A model generated the notes under the pieces. It ran no database searches, was not told where the DNA came from, and saw only the letters and a program-made list of their open reading frames with translations. A program made the translations under genes and the position numbers. A stretch of 56,100 nucleotides of DNA, taken from IMG/VR virus record IMGVR_UViG_3300032397_000015, positions 1 to 56,100 of that record. One strand, 5' to 3'. Below are positions 1 through 8,681 of the stretch, in pieces; position 1 is the first letter of the stretch, and every line of letters begins with the position of its first letter. This DNA comes from a virus.

Positions 1-1027
1 CGCCGTTCCTGAATAGCTGGAATTCGAGGTGCTGGTTGTTCGCGCTGCACGACTGCGACAGCGTACAGATCGTCAGGTACACGCCCGCAACGTCGGCGAT
101 CAGCTCATCGGTGTTGAACGTGAAGCCGTTGTTGTCGCCGGCAACCCACCCCGACACGATCTGATAGAACGTGCTGGCCGCTGTCATCGTCGTGACGGCG
201 GAAGCGGACGTGGTCATCTCGCCGTAGGCCGCAGCGCCAGGCTGCGCCGGGGATCCCTGCGGCCCCGTCGCGCCGGGTGGTCCGATGTCCCCGTCCAGGC
301 CGTCGTCACCGTCCAGGCCGGGGATTCCCTGCGGCCCAGCCGGACCTTGGATGCCTTGCGGTCCCGTGAGACCCTGGATGCCTGGTGGGCCAACGTCGCC
401 GTCCTCGCCTTGATCGGCAGAGAGGAACACCGCAGGACCGACAGCCCCCGTATCTCCGGTCAGGCCGCGAGGACCGGGCGGACCTTGGTCGCCGTCCTCA
501 GTGTCACCGACGAGGAACACTGCCGGGCCGACCGGACCCTGCTGGCCAGTGAACCCCTGCACGCCAGGGGGACCCATGTCGCCGTCCTCGCCAGCGTCGC
601 CGACGAGGAACACCGCCTGGCCGGCTGCGCCAGCTTGCCCTGCCGGGCCGGTGCCGCCGCTGGTCAGCAGCTCGCCGTTGGCGTTGTAGACACGCCACCC
701 GTCCTGGTCGACGGTGGCCCAGCCGTTCGCGGGGATCGTGAAGCTGCCGCTGATGCGGTTCGCGTCGGCGGTGCCGTTGACGAACAGCGCGACGCCCGGC
801 ACGGGGATGCCGGTCGTGTTGGCGAGGTGGATCGTCTTGATCAGCGACGTGATCGGCGAGGCCGGACACGTGTAGAACGTCGCGGCGGCGTTGCCGAGCT
901 GGCCTTGCGCGAGCACCTTGTACGTCGGCACGCCGACGGAGACTTCGGCACCTGTGATCGTGTACGTGACGGACGCGCCTGCGCCCGCAACACCTGCGAC
1001 AGTCTCACCGCCGGTCAACGTCAACAT
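1..1027 (-). CDS. Collagen-like virion fibre protein, 3' end outside window
   Basis: Reading the minus strand from an ATG at 1027 gives 342 codons that stay open to the window edge, so the C-terminus is missing. Residues 1-125 form a domain rich in Thr/Val/Gly, probably beta, ending in a [10 protein letters not shown]-like segment typical of phage decoration and fibre heads. Residues 125-265 are Gly-X-Y collagen triplets, interrupted three times by a non-collagen insert AVFL(V/S)(G/A)D..EDGD followed by GPPG (residues 138-155, 169-185, 199-216; period about 30). From 268 onward a C1q/TNF-like beta domain appears to begin. The likely role is a trimeric surface fibre or adhesin. The start is uncertain: an in-frame TAG lies two codons upstream, with further coding-like sequence behind it (1031-1090), and no strong ribosome binding site precedes the ATG. 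It is the last visible gene of the terminase block. Confidence 0.8.
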   Translation of the reverse strand, partial: MLTLTGGETVAGVAGAGASVTYTITGAEVSVGVPTYKVLAQGQLGNAAATFYTCPASPITSLIKTIHLANTTGIPVPGVALFVNGTADANRISGSFTIPANGWATVDQDGWRVYNANGELLTSGGTGPAGQAGAAGQAVFLVGDAGEDGDMGPPGVQGFTGQQGPVGPAVFLVGDTEDGDQGPPGPRGLTGDTGAVGPAVFLSADQGEDGDVGPPGIQGLTGPQGIQGPAGPQGIPGLDGDDGLDGDIGPPGATGPQGSPAQPGAAAYGEMTTSASAVTTMTAASTFYQIVSGWVAGDNNGFTFNTDELIADVAGVYLTICTLSQSCSANNQHLEFQLFRNG

Positions 1028-1030
1028 CGA

Positions 1031-1090
1031 CTAGACGTTCCCGAGAACGGTGACGGTGACATCGGGGTGTGTGGTGGTCGCGTCGTGCAT
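1031..1090 (-). other. 19-codon ORF in frame with the collagen-like gene, ended by TAG
   Basis: An ATG at 1090 opens a 19-codon reading frame ending in TAG at 1031-1033. After that stop the same frame continues through one serine codon into the ATG at 1027 of the collagen-like gene. The peptide contains DVTVTVLGNV, which resembles the start of the following beta domain more than random sequence. It may be a leader with translational coupling, an amber-interrupted N-terminus, or a sequencing artefact. I cannot choose between these from sequence alone. Confidence 0.4.
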
Positions 1091-1093
1091 GTG

Positions 1094-1396
1094 TTAGCCC
1101 GCCATGAAGAACAGGTAGCCCTCGTCAAAGCGCACCGATTGTAACACGATAACCTGAGGCTCTAGATCTTCACCGTCTTGACCTGGAACACCGGGAGCGC
1201 CGGTAGCCCCTGTCAAACCCTGGGGTCCGGCGGGGCCGGGCACGCCTGGCAAACCATCTTCGCCTGACTCGCCGTCAACGCCCTGTACGCCTGCAGGGCC
1301 ACCTGGACCGGTCGGCCCAGCCGGTCCAGGGCTGCCGCCACCGCCACTGCCACTGCCGCCGCATAGGTCGGATAGTTTGCCGTCGCGAAAGGCCAT
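1094..1396 (-). CDS. Small collagen-like protein
   Basis: This 100-residue protein starts at an ATG four bases after the stop of the upstream gene. After a short N-terminus and a Ser/Gly linker, residues about 20-78 are Gly-X-Y triplets (for example [13 protein letters not shown] and [13 protein letters not shown]). A short hydrophobic C-terminus, [18 protein letters not shown], follows. Such proteins usually trimerise and decorate virions. Its position directly before a second, longer collagen-like gene suggests the two make parts of the same fibre or of adjacent decorations. No catalytic motif is visible. Confidence 0.75.
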   Translation of the reverse strand: MAFRDGKLSDLCGGSGSGGGGSPGPAGPTGPGGPAGVQGVDGESGEDGLPGVPGPAGPQGLTGATGAPGVPGQDGEDLEPQVIVLQSVRFDEGYLFFMAG

Positions 1397-1399
1397 GGT

Positions 1400-1786
1400 T
1401 TACACGGGTGATTGTAGCGTAACCCGGCAGATCAGCGCATCGGTTGCGCCTGTCGTGCGAACCACCAGCATCTGCTTAGCTGTGAGCACGAACGACTCGC
1501 ATTCTGTCGTAATGAAGTGGGTTTCGGTTGTGCCGCACATGATCAGCAGCTCGTCACCGATAAGATCGCGCTTGTGGACGGTCCACTCGGATTGGCCGCC
1601 GAGCCTGAGCTCGACCGACCGGACAAACACGGGGGCCGATAGATCTGGATCGATCAGTCCGCCGACCGGTCCAGGTGGATAAGCCTCGAGGCTATCTCGA
1701 CGAACAGCATCGCCGATGGGGGCAGTTCCCGAGAACTGCCCGCCAGCGGTTACTCGCTGCTCGATCGTACGAAACCCAAGACCCAC
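1400..1786 (-). CDS. Hypothetical virion-type protein downstream of terminase
   Basis: 128 residues from a GTG start three bases after the terminase stop; GGGGAAG inside the end of the terminase gene can serve as the ribosome binding site. The sequence is mostly predicted beta (FVRSVELRLGG, SEWTVHKRDLIG, MLVVRTTG), with no signal peptide, membrane segment or known motif. Its position between the large terminase and collagen-like genes suggests a decoration or fibre-associated protein. That is inferred from context only. Confidence 0.6.
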   Translation of the reverse strand: MGLGFRTIEQRVTAGGQFSGTAPIGDAVRRDSLEAYPPGPVGGLIDPDLSAPVFVRSVELRLGGQSEWTVHKRDLIGDELLIMCGTTETHFITTECESFVLTAKQMLVVRTTGATDALICRVTLQSPV

Positions 1787-1789
1787 GGC

Positions 1790-3574
1790 TTAGAACTTCC
1801 CCAGGGTGATGTCCGCCGCCAGTTTCGCATAAACCAGGCTATGGAGGGCGTCATCCGGTTGGTCGATCGGATGGTCGTACATCATCGTTCGGGTCCGATC
1901 GTTATACTCGACGTACTCCGCCAGGATGTCTTTGGCGAACGGCTCGAACTCCTCCCACGCCGGGAACATGAAGTTCCCTTGCTTGATGTCACCGAAGAAC
2001 TGTGACAGGGCGGCGTTCCGGTTCACGATGAATTTGTAGGCGTTGGAATCCCAGCGCTTGCGCTCGCCCAGGTTGGCCGAGTAGGCGAACTGCATGACAC
2101 CGTCTCGTCCGCGACTCTTGAATAGACGGCTGTTCATGCCCCAGCCGTGACCCCAGTCGGCTCCGATGATCTCCACGTTCCAGTGCGCGCAGATGTGCTC
2201 GACGTCGGGCAGGATGAGCTCGGGGTCGACCTCCTTGCCGACGTACCGCTTCATCATGAAGGGCCAGAAGATGGCGTCGTTGATGTACGCACCGAGGGTC
2301 AGGACGGTCCAGGATGCAAACTTCTTGCGCCCCGAGTTGACCTCGCCTTCCTCTCGACCCTCGCCCCAATCGATGCCGGCAAAGATTCGCAGGCCGTTGT
2401 GGGACGGCCCTCTGGAATAGGTGAACTTGGAGCTGTCGTTGCCCTCGTACTTTTTGGATGGCCAGCAATTCTGCTGGATGTCCATGCGAGTGACTGGGGC
2501 TGAGGCGTTGTCGTAGGAGATGCCCAAGATCTCGTTGTTGAACTTGGACTCCGGCCACTTCTCATGGGGAAGGACGATCTCCGTGCGCCAGGCATCCTCC
2601 GACTGCTTCCACGGAACCATCAGCTGTGAGATGTGGTAGCCGATGTAGAACTCGTTGGGCGCGAAGCTGACCCACTGCCCTTGGGCTGGGTTGATCGCCT
2701 TGCCGCACTTGGAGCAGATGAGCCCCTTTTTGCCGATGCTGCGGGCATCTAGGTAGTTCCAGTAGCGACCGGCGTCCCCGCCAGCGCAGTCACAGGGAAC
2801 CATCCACTCGTTCTGGGTCGACCACTGCCAGTACTCCTCGAGCGTGTTGGAGAACGTCAGCGGCGTACCCGTGATCATCTCCTTGCCCGGAACGCCCATA
2901 GCCAGGCGGGACGCCGACAGCGACTGGCTGATGACCTTGATGTTGTCCTTGAGTAGGTCCTGGGCCTCATCGAAGAACACGCGACTGGCCGGGATGCCTC
3001 GAGCTCGAGCAGCCGTGAGGAAGGCGTAGCGCAGGAAGATGTACGAGCCGTTGGCCAGGGTCTTCTCGAAGACCTGATCGGTGACGCCCTTGCCGAAGAG
3101 GTACCGAGAGACGAACGGGGAGTCGGTCAGCGTCGGCCGCAGCTTCTCGTTGGAATACTGCCGCGTTTGCAATGCGGAGGGGGAGACATAGAGCGAGCGC
3201 CAGTGTGGGCGGATGATGGATTCCAAGATCTGCAGGTTGCAGACGGTCGTCGACTTAGCCACCTGGCGCGAACACTTCATCACCAACCGCTCGTCATCAT
3301 CGTTGTAGATGGGGAGCATGAAGGCGTGGTTGTCCAGCCTGAGCGGACGACCCAGGTGGTAGAGCACGGCTTGGGCGATGTCGCTCTTGCGACCCTTGAA
3401 CGTGGGGCGCTCCTTGCCCGGGCGCTCCATCTGCGTGAGCCGCGGCTCCCAGTCGTATTCGCCATTCCACTTGACGTCGTTCGAGAACGACGGCGGGTCG
3501 ATTTCCTTGCCGGTGAAATCGAACGGGTCGGCCTCGAGCTCGGCGTTGGGGTCGAGCTGACCCGGATCTTCCAT
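1790..3574 (-). CDS. terL: Large terminase subunit (GpA-like ATPase-nuclease)
   Basis: DNA-packaging motor and headful/cos nuclease. The N-terminal ATPase shows a Walker A-like CSRQVAKST around residues 101-109, a Walker B RVFFDEAQD around 199-206 and the coupling motif TGTP near 235. A four-cysteine zinc ribbon (CDC ... CSKCG, about 261-291) sits between the ATPase and nuclease domains, as in lambda GpA-type terminases. The RNase H-like nuclease shows acidic motifs GIDWGEG (about 400), GADWGHG (about 471) and QPDDALHS (about 572). The ATG at 3574 overlaps the upstream stop as ATGA; a GTG one codon earlier is possible. The length, 594 residues, is normal for the family. The gene lies about 15 kb from the portal with the RNA polymerase between them, which is unusual. 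Confidence 0.95.
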   Translation of the reverse strand: MEDPGQLDPNAELEADPFDFTGKEIDPPSFSNDVKWNGEYDWEPRLTQMERPGKERPTFKGRKSDIAQAVLYHLGRPLRLDNHAFMLPIYNDDDERLVMKCSRQVAKSTTVCNLQILESIIRPHWRSLYVSPSALQTRQYSNEKLRPTLTDSPFVSRYLFGKGVTDQVFEKTLANGSYIFLRYAFLTAARARGIPASRVFFDEAQDLLKDNIKVISQSLSASRLAMGVPGKEMITGTPLTFSNTLEEYWQWSTQNEWMVPCDCAGGDAGRYWNYLDARSIGKKGLICSKCGKAINPAQGQWVSFAPNEFYIGYHISQLMVPWKQSEDAWRTEIVLPHEKWPESKFNNEILGISYDNASAPVTRMDIQQNCWPSKKYEGNDSSKFTYSRGPSHNGLRIFAGIDWGEGREEGEVNSGRKKFASWTVLTLGAYINDAIFWPFMMKRYVGKEVDPELILPDVEHICAHWNVEIIGADWGHGWGMNSRLFKSRGRDGVMQFAYSANLGERKRWDSNAYKFIVNRNAALSQFFGDIKQGNFMFPAWEEFEPFAKDILAEYVEYNDRTRTMMYDHPIDQPDDALHSLVYAKLAADITLGKF

Positions 3575-4458
3575 CACTCGGCCTCGGGCGGCTTGGGTAG
3601 CTCCGGAGTACCAACCTGCCCCTGGAGGTCGGCCAGTGAGATGTGATTGGACTTGGAGATCTGAACCGTGAACAGCCCGTTGAAGTCGTTCGGGATCGAC
3701 GTCTCCACGACCTTCTTGGGAACGTGGGCGGCCAACGCCACCGCTGCCTTGGAGGCCATCTCGCCCCAGCGAAAGGCGTCTGCGGCGGCCGGAATGGGCT
3801 GCTTCATGGCCAGGTCATACTGTTCAATAGACGTGTTCATCAACCGCCTGAGCACGGCGTCTGGCTCCAGGGCATACTTCATGCCCAGGATGCACTGGAC
3901 TCCCTCGAGGGTCGGATTCTCGAACCCAAGCGCCAGATAGTGACGCTCATCCCGTTCCATCGTGTCGATCAGCGCCTCCCAGCTGCCGGCCGGCATCGGG
4001 CGCGCATCCCAGAAGATGTTGCGGTATGTCTCGATGGCGTCAGGGGTGACGTCCATGTCGAAGTGGGGGGTGAGGCTGTCAGAGATTTCCGTGGGGGTGG
4101 CCTTGGAGAACAGGAACAGGCCAATCCGGATCCTGGCCTGCCGGTTAGCAAAGATCCGCGTCGCTACGTCCAGCTCCGGCGAGACCGCACGGCAACCAAA
4201 CTCCGGCTGAATCTCCCATAGCGAACGGAAGCCCTCGCGTTCCGCCCAATCAAGGACGCCGACAGTCGTCGCGAGCTCGTCATCGTCTGAATCTAGATGA
4301 CGAACGACAGCGTACGGCGCCACCTTCCTGAAGTCGGACCTGGTATCGGTGAGCCATAGCCCGCCAACGGGCGGCAGCCCGTAGCGCTTCAGCGTTTGGT
4401 TGACGTCAACCTTGCGCGAAACCAGGAACCTAAGAAATCGCTCGTAGGGGTAACGCAC
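3574..4458 (-). CDS. Hypothetical protein upstream of terL
   Basis: 294 residues from a GTG start; the stop overlaps the start of terL by one base, so the two are translationally coupled. It looks like a soluble, largely helical protein (DLDVATRIFANRQARIR, PDAIETYRNIFWDARPMP, EALIDTMERDERHYLALG), ending in a Pro-rich tail. Small terminase subunits often occupy this position, but the N-terminal helix-turn-helix expected for one is not clear. The family is unknown to me; a packaging role is inferred from position only. Confidence 0.65.
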   Translation of the reverse strand: MRYPYERFLRFLVSRKVDVNQTLKRYGLPPVGGLWLTDTRSDFRKVAPYAVVRHLDSDDDELATTVGVLDWAEREGFRSLWEIQPEFGCRAVSPELDVATRIFANRQARIRIGLFLFSKATPTEISDSLTPHFDMDVTPDAIETYRNIFWDARPMPAGSWEALIDTMERDERHYLALGFENPTLEGVQCILGMKYALEPDAVLRRLMNTSIEQYDLAMKQPIPAAADAFRWGEMASKAAVALAAHVPKKVVETSIPNDFNGLFTVQISKSNHISLADLQGQVGTPELPKPPEAE

Positions 4459-4464
4459 ACGTCT

Positions 4465-6747
4465 TCATCGAACGAACCCGTAGGGGCTCGCCGCCGGGAG
4501 GAGACGACCGCCGACATGCGACCGGGACGACTGCTTCACGGCAGACGTCTTCTCTTGGGTTTTGCTGAGCATCTGGAGTCGCTCCAGACCCGACAAGATC
4601 TTCTGGATGTGGGCCATCGCCCCGCGCACGTTCTCCTCCGGAATGTCCTCCATGCCCAAGCGCGCCGCCAGGAGCAGCTTGGCCAGCATCTGGCTCACCT
4701 CCTCCAGCATCGGCTTGGCCGACGAGAAGCGGGTGATGTTCTCGTTGTTCACGAACCCGAGCGAGAGCACGGCATCGACCGCCTGCGCATCGTCGATCGA
4801 CGCCGCACACTTCAGCAGGTCGACGATTGGGGACCGAACGGAGTCGATGAACGCCTTGATCTTGGGCGAGGCGGTCTTGATCTCCCTGGCAACCTTGGGG
4901 AAGCGCAGGTGGTGAACCTCGAGGCGGATGTGATCCTTGGCCTTGTTGAGGACCTCGGCCACCTTCTCCGAGCCAAGGCCCCAGTATCCCAGCAGGAACT
5001 CGGCCTCATGGCGTTGCAGGCTGTTGAAGTCGAAGGACACCTTGGCCATCGGCCTGGCGTTGGCGTTCGGGGTGCCGGGGGTGATCGGCATCGGCGTCTC
5101 GGCCTTGGTATCCATTGCAGGGGCCTTGGCAGTCACGGGAGGGGCAAGCGGCTTGATCTCCATCGTGTTGCTGCCGGTCGGCGCGGCATACTTGGCGATC
5201 GGCCCGCCCTTGAAGATGTACCTACCATTGGCCGTCGCGACCTTGATCGGGTTCTTGTCCAACCACTCCGCCGCGATGCGCTTGAAGTCGTCGGGGCCTT
5301 CGGAGACCTGGCAGAGTCGCGGCATTCGGACGAAGAACATCTTCGCCGACACGATGTAGTTCTTGCCTGCACCCATGAGGGGACGAAGCGTCGACTTCTG
5401 CTTGTCGTCGATGGCGACGATGCCGTCGACATTTGGCGAGATGATCAGGTTGGCGATCTTCCCCTGGTAGTCGATCACGCCCAGGCTGCGCAGGTTCTTG
5501 TAGACCGTTACCGAGGTGACCTGGAAGGGGCAGGTCGCCATGACGCGATCTCCGTCTCGGTAGACGAGCGTCCCCATCTTGCCGGTGTCTGGGCGGTCGG
5601 CCTCGAGGTTCACATCGGCGTCGTCATTGAGGGCGATGCCGGCGATGCGGCCCTGCATGGAGGCCAGGGACTTTCCCAGGAAAAGCTTGATGGGCTTGGT
5701 GGCGCCGTCGAAGTCGACGACGTTGGTGATCACCCAGCCCTTGGCAAGCACCCCGTCAGCATCCTTGACGCCGTAGCGTCCGAACTTGTCGACGGTGCGG
5801 ACGATGCGGTCGTCCTGCAACGGATCGAACACCCAAGGGTTCAGGTGCTTGCCCAGGCTGATGTCGCCGGCCGGTCCGTCGACCTCCTTGCCATAGACGG
5901 TCTCGGGCGGGATGACGGTGAAGTGGCCGAACTGGTCGATGCTGTTGAGCGGGTCCTGCTCGTAGTCCCAGAGCTCGGACCTGCGCAGGTTAAGGAAGTT
6001 CCTCAGTCCTTGGCGGTCCGTTGAGATCATGACCGGGTCATAGACTTCGTCGGGAGCCGAGAAGAGCCGGTACTGGTTGGGTCCGTCCTTCTTGACGGTG
6101 AAGACCTCGGACGCGCGCTCCTTGTTGGAGTCGTCCTGTTCGGTCTGCTTGGGCGCCTCTGCGGCGATCTTGTGCAGCAGCCGATCAGTACCGCGGCGAT
6201 GGTAGGCGCTCAACAGAGCCGGCGTGGCGGCAATGGCCGTCTTGAACATGCGCAGATCTTCGGCGCCCAGGGTGCCGCTGATTGCCTTCAGCATGGAATG
6301 AGGCGAGGAGTACGAGTACTTGCCGCCCAGTGGAGGATTGCGGACCTCTGCAAAGCTGTCATCGGCCATGCTCGGCGGGGCGCCAACGGGCGCCAGGCCG
6401 GTGCCCATGCTGGACTGGTAGAACACCTTGGCCAGGTTGTCGTCAGTCAGCGGGTAGACCTTGTTCTCCTTGAAGAACAGATCGATCGGCGCCAGGTTCC
6501 AGGACTTGACGATGGCCGGGATGCCGATCGAATTGCCGCTCTCGTCAGACGCGATGGCGGAACCGATGGCGTACCCCTTCTCGTCGTCGACCTTTTGGAA
6601 GGTCACGACGACGTTGAGGCCCATATCTTTCGGCAGCTTCTCGGCCACCAGGGCGGCGATCTCCTGCTGCCACTCCCGGACGTTGTCCGACAGCTTCTTG
6701 TACTGCACCCGACGAAACTGCGGGTCTTCCGAAAAGAGGTTCTCCAT
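4465..6747 (-). CDS. Large hypothetical protein, likely virion-associated
   Basis: 760 residues; the ATG at 6747 is preceded by AGGAGAAC. I do not recognise the family. The N-terminal 60 residues look like a mixed domain (REWQQEIAALVAEKLPKD). The middle is beta-rich with repeated short strands (GKYSYSSPHSML, RLFSAPDEVYDP, GKSLASMQGRIAGIALN). There is a Pro/Thr-rich linker near residues 555-590, then a helical C-terminal region (AEFLLGYWGLGSEKVAEVLN, EEVSQMLAKLLLAARLGME). It lies between the spike-like gene and the terminase genes in one tight operon, so a structural or injected role is plausible. No enzymatic motif was seen. Confidence 0.6.
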   Translation of the reverse strand: MENLFSEDPQFRRVQYKKLSDNVREWQQEIAALVAEKLPKDMGLNVVVTFQKVDDEKGYAIGSAIASDESGNSIGIPAIVKSWNLAPIDLFFKENKVYPLTDDNLAKVFYQSSMGTGLAPVGAPPSMADDSFAEVRNPPLGGKYSYSSPHSMLKAISGTLGAEDLRMFKTAIAATPALLSAYHRRGTDRLLHKIAAEAPKQTEQDDSNKERASEVFTVKKDGPNQYRLFSAPDEVYDPVMISTDRQGLRNFLNLRRSELWDYEQDPLNSIDQFGHFTVIPPETVYGKEVDGPAGDISLGKHLNPWVFDPLQDDRIVRTVDKFGRYGVKDADGVLAKGWVITNVVDFDGATKPIKLFLGKSLASMQGRIAGIALNDDADVNLEADRPDTGKMGTLVYRDGDRVMATCPFQVTSVTVYKNLRSLGVIDYQGKIANLIISPNVDGIVAIDDKQKSTLRPLMGAGKNYIVSAKMFFVRMPRLCQVSEGPDDFKRIAAEWLDKNPIKVATANGRYIFKGGPIAKYAAPTGSNTMEIKPLAPPVTAKAPAMDTKAETPMPITPGTPNANARPMAKVSFDFNSLQRHEAEFLLGYWGLGSEKVAEVLNKAKDHIRLEVHHLRFPKVAREIKTASPKIKAFIDSVRSPIVDLLKCAASIDDAQAVDAVLSLGFVNNENITRFSSAKPMLEEVSQMLAKLLLAARLGMEDIPEENVRGAMAHIQKILSGLERLQMLSKTQEKTSAVKQSSRSHVGGRLLPAASPYGFVR

Positions 6748-6756
6748 GGCGTTCTC

Positions 6757-7209
6757 CTAGACGAGCGGTATCGGCGGACCCGGTGCGAAGGGCTGCACTT
6801 TAACAGCCCCCAGTGTAAGCCCAGCGATAACCTGAGCCAATCCGTTTGCTTGCTGTTGTGGGGTGGCGTCTGGCGGCTGCGGGCTGTTCACGATCGGCGA
6901 CAGCGGCAGGAACAGGGACACGGCTCCGGCCTGGGCGGGTACCGGCAGCCCCAGCCAGAACGTGTTCAGCGCCGATAGGAATAGCGACGGACCAGCCCCG
7001 GAAAGGTTTGGATTGAACGCAGTCTCCAGACCCGAGGCGAGCGCAGATTGCTTTGCGATCGCCGCCGGAATTCCACCCGCCGCGACGTACGAGACATACG
7101 CCGCTGCCCATGCCTTGGCCGATGCGCTGGTCGTGACCGGTGATGTCTCTGGAATGAACATCGGCAGGAACCCCGCGGTCAGGACGGATGTGACAACGGA
7201 TACTGGCAT
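6757..7209 (-). CDS. Hypothetical protein following the spike gene
   Basis: 150 residues; the ATG at 7209 overlaps the stop of the upstream spike-like gene (TGATG), which sets this start in preference to a TTG one codon earlier. The protein is Ala/Pro/Ser rich with moderately hydrophobic stretches (VVTSVLTAGFLPMFIP, AAAYVSYVAAGGIPAAIAK, GAVSLFLPLSPIV) and a C-terminal proline cluster. It may be a tail-completion or baseplate accessory protein given its neighbour, but no family is recognised. Confidence 0.6.
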   Translation of the reverse strand: MPVSVVTSVLTAGFLPMFIPETSPVTTSASAKAWAAAYVSYVAAGGIPAAIAKQSALASGLETAFNPNLSGAGPSLFLSALNTFWLGLPVPAQAGAVSLFLPLSPIVNSPQPPDATPQQQANGLAQVIAGLTLGAVKVQPFAPGPPIPLV

Positions 7210-8180
7210 CAAAGTTTAGGAGGGGTCTTGGAGAAGAACGCAAAAGTCGAGAGGATCTTATCAGATAGCTCCGCCTTCAGCTGTGCCAGATCGACCGGAG
7301 TCGGTGGCAGCGGAGGCGTAGACGGCCCCCATGCCGTCCCGACCTTCAGTTGCGTGATGATGTCGATCAGCTTGGAGAATGCTTCTACCAGCGCGTTGCC
7401 CAGCACTGCCGGCTCGTTGGCTGAAGACCCACCCCACTGGTACTTCGGCCCCTCGCCGACCCATGACCCGTCGGCAAAGTAAGTCTCCCTGGTCTTGATC
7501 TCTGCGACTTCCTTGCTTGATACGACCTTGACCGACGCGAGCTCCAGCTTGCGCCTGGCTGCCGAGTCCAGGTTTCCGTGAGTGATCTTGAACCTGTCGT
7601 AGGTCGACCCAACCTGGTGCAAGAACGATTCTTCATGGACGGTCTCTGGCTCGGTGCTTCCTGGCTTCTCGCGTCCACGCTTGGCCAGATACCCTTCCGC
7701 GTTTTGGCGAAAGTTAGCCGATCGGAACGACGCCTGGTTGTTGAGCGGGTTGAGCACTAGCCCGACGCCCGGACCGCCCTCCATGACCATGGCGCCCCCG
7801 CGCTTGAGCAGCAGACTCGCACCCCCGGCCGTCTTGTAGACCTTGTCGCCGGCGGTATCGCTGTCGTCTGGCGCACCGACCACTGGCGGCAGATCGGACT
7901 CGTCGTCTACCGACGGCGAGCGAGCGAAGCCAATGATGAAACACTGTGCCCCGTTCGTGGTCATTATGGCCACGCAGGTTGAGCCCGGCCTGGGCCGCGT
8001 GTGTTCGCCACCGCCGCCAGAGTCAGCATCGGGGCTGAGTACGTGGGCGTCGTTAACGACAATCCCGCAGGTCGACGAGAACCTGTAGATCCCCGCCCTC
8101 TTTGGGTTTTCTTCGCCAACAACCCCGAACAGGATCTGCCCGCGTGGCTGCCCCGCACCCTTCCAGAATTGGTTGTTCAC
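7209..8180 (-). CDS. Baseplate spike-like protein with OB-fold N-terminus
   Basis: 323 residues from a GTG start. Residues about 12-110 alternate short beta strands and end with ...CVAIMTTNGAQCFIIGFARSP, the layout seen in gp5/gpV-type spike OB domains just before the trimeric needle. Residues 110-165 are Gly/Ala rich and could make intertwined beta-helical turns (GDKVYKTAGGASLLLKRGGA). A helical C-terminus ends FAFFSKTPPKL. No lysozyme or peptidase active site is visible. It is the first gene of the terminase block, directly divergent from the SSB island. The spike assignment rests on pattern only; a general baseplate protein is the main alternative. Confidence 0.5.
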   Translation of the reverse strand: MNNQFWKGAGQPRGQILFGVVGEENPKRAGIYRFSSTCGIVVNDAHVLSPDADSGGGGEHTRPRPGSTCVAIMTTNGAQCFIIGFARSPSVDDESDLPPVVGAPDDSDTAGDKVYKTAGGASLLLKRGGAMVMEGGPGVGLVLNPLNNQASFRSANFRQNAEGYLAKRGREKPGSTEPETVHEESFLHQVGSTYDRFKITHGNLDSAARRKLELASVKVVSSKEVAEIKTRETYFADGSWVGEGPKYQWGGSSANEPAVLGNALVEAFSKLIDIITQLKVGTAWGPSTPPLPPTPVDLAQLKAELSDKILSTFAFFSKTPPKL

Positions 8181-8204
8181 GGCCTCATCCTACCCAGTTT
8201 CCCC

Positions 8205-8220
8205 GGCATAAGGGTTTTGA
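8205..8220 (+). promoter_or_regulatory. GGCATAAG element, copy 1 (candidate phage promoter)
   Basis: GGCATAAGGGTTTTGA lies 48 bases upstream of the ssb start codon. It is preceded by a C-run (CCCC), as in copy 2. It matches the elements at 16455 and 25490 over a 16-base frame and the one at 51269 over its first nine or ten bases. It is oriented toward the plus-strand island. Confidence 0.65.
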
Positions 8221-8268
8221 ACGCAGACACTAGGTCTAGCGCACCCACCATTTCAGTCAGGAGCCACA

Positions 8269-8670
8269 GTGAACATCCAGTTTTTCTCAGGGAACTTGGG
8301 CAAGGACCCAGAAACCAAGACGGTCGGAGATACGACCGTCACCAAGATCACCGTCGCCTGCGGTGAGCGGTGGAAGGACAAGGACGGCAAGCCACAGGAG
8401 AAGACGGAGTGGATCGAAGTCTCGTTCTGGGGGCCGCAGGGAGAGGCCCTGGCCAAACATCGCAAGAAGGGCGATGGCATCGTGGGATTCGGCAAGACCG
8501 AGACCAGGGCCTATGACGAGAAGGGCGAGAAGAAGTACTACCGCTCGGTGCGTGGTAGTCACTGGGAGTTCCCGCCCGGCCGCAAGGCGCCAGGCGAGAG
8601 CTCTGGCCATCACGACGATAACGATGGCCCGCCCGCGTCGGCCTCTTCCGGCGACGACATTCCGTTCTGA
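8269..8670 (+). CDS. ssb: Single-stranded DNA-binding protein
   Basis: 133 residues. Binds and protects single-stranded DNA during phage replication and recruits partners through its tail. The N-terminal OB fold (about 1-105) shows the family opening MNIQFFSGNLGKDPETK, the WIEVSFWG strand near 43-50 and GDGIVGFGKTETRAY near 67-82. The flexible acidic tail ends in DDIPF, the classic C-terminal interaction tip. The start ATG at 8269 follows CAGGAGCCACAG. It is first in a two-gene plus-strand island embedded in minus-strand structural operons and follows a GGCATAAG element, so it is probably expressed separately from the virion genes. Confidence 0.93.
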   Translation: MNIQFFSGNLGKDPETKTVGDTTVTKITVACGERWKDKDGKPQEKTEWIEVSFWGPQGEALAKHRKKGDGIVGFGKTETRAYDEKGEKKYYRSVRGSHWEFPPGRKAPGESSGHHDDNDGPPASASSGDDIPF

Positions 8671-8681
8671 AAGGAGAGGCT

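Noticed and set aside
420-620. Repeats that could suggest a CRISPR array or tandem satellite
   Set aside because: They are collagen-coding repeats with no spacer-repeat structure of constant length.
29-1144. Plus-strand frame of 371 codons over the collagen-like gene
   Set aside because: Gly-X-Y repeats on the minus strand give long open frames on the other strand; no independent support.
4396-6024. Long plus-strand reading frame of 542 codons
   Set aside because: Fully antisense to the 760-residue gene. Arg/His/Leu/Gly-rich composition is typical of GC-rich shadow frames, and no ribosome binding site is seen.
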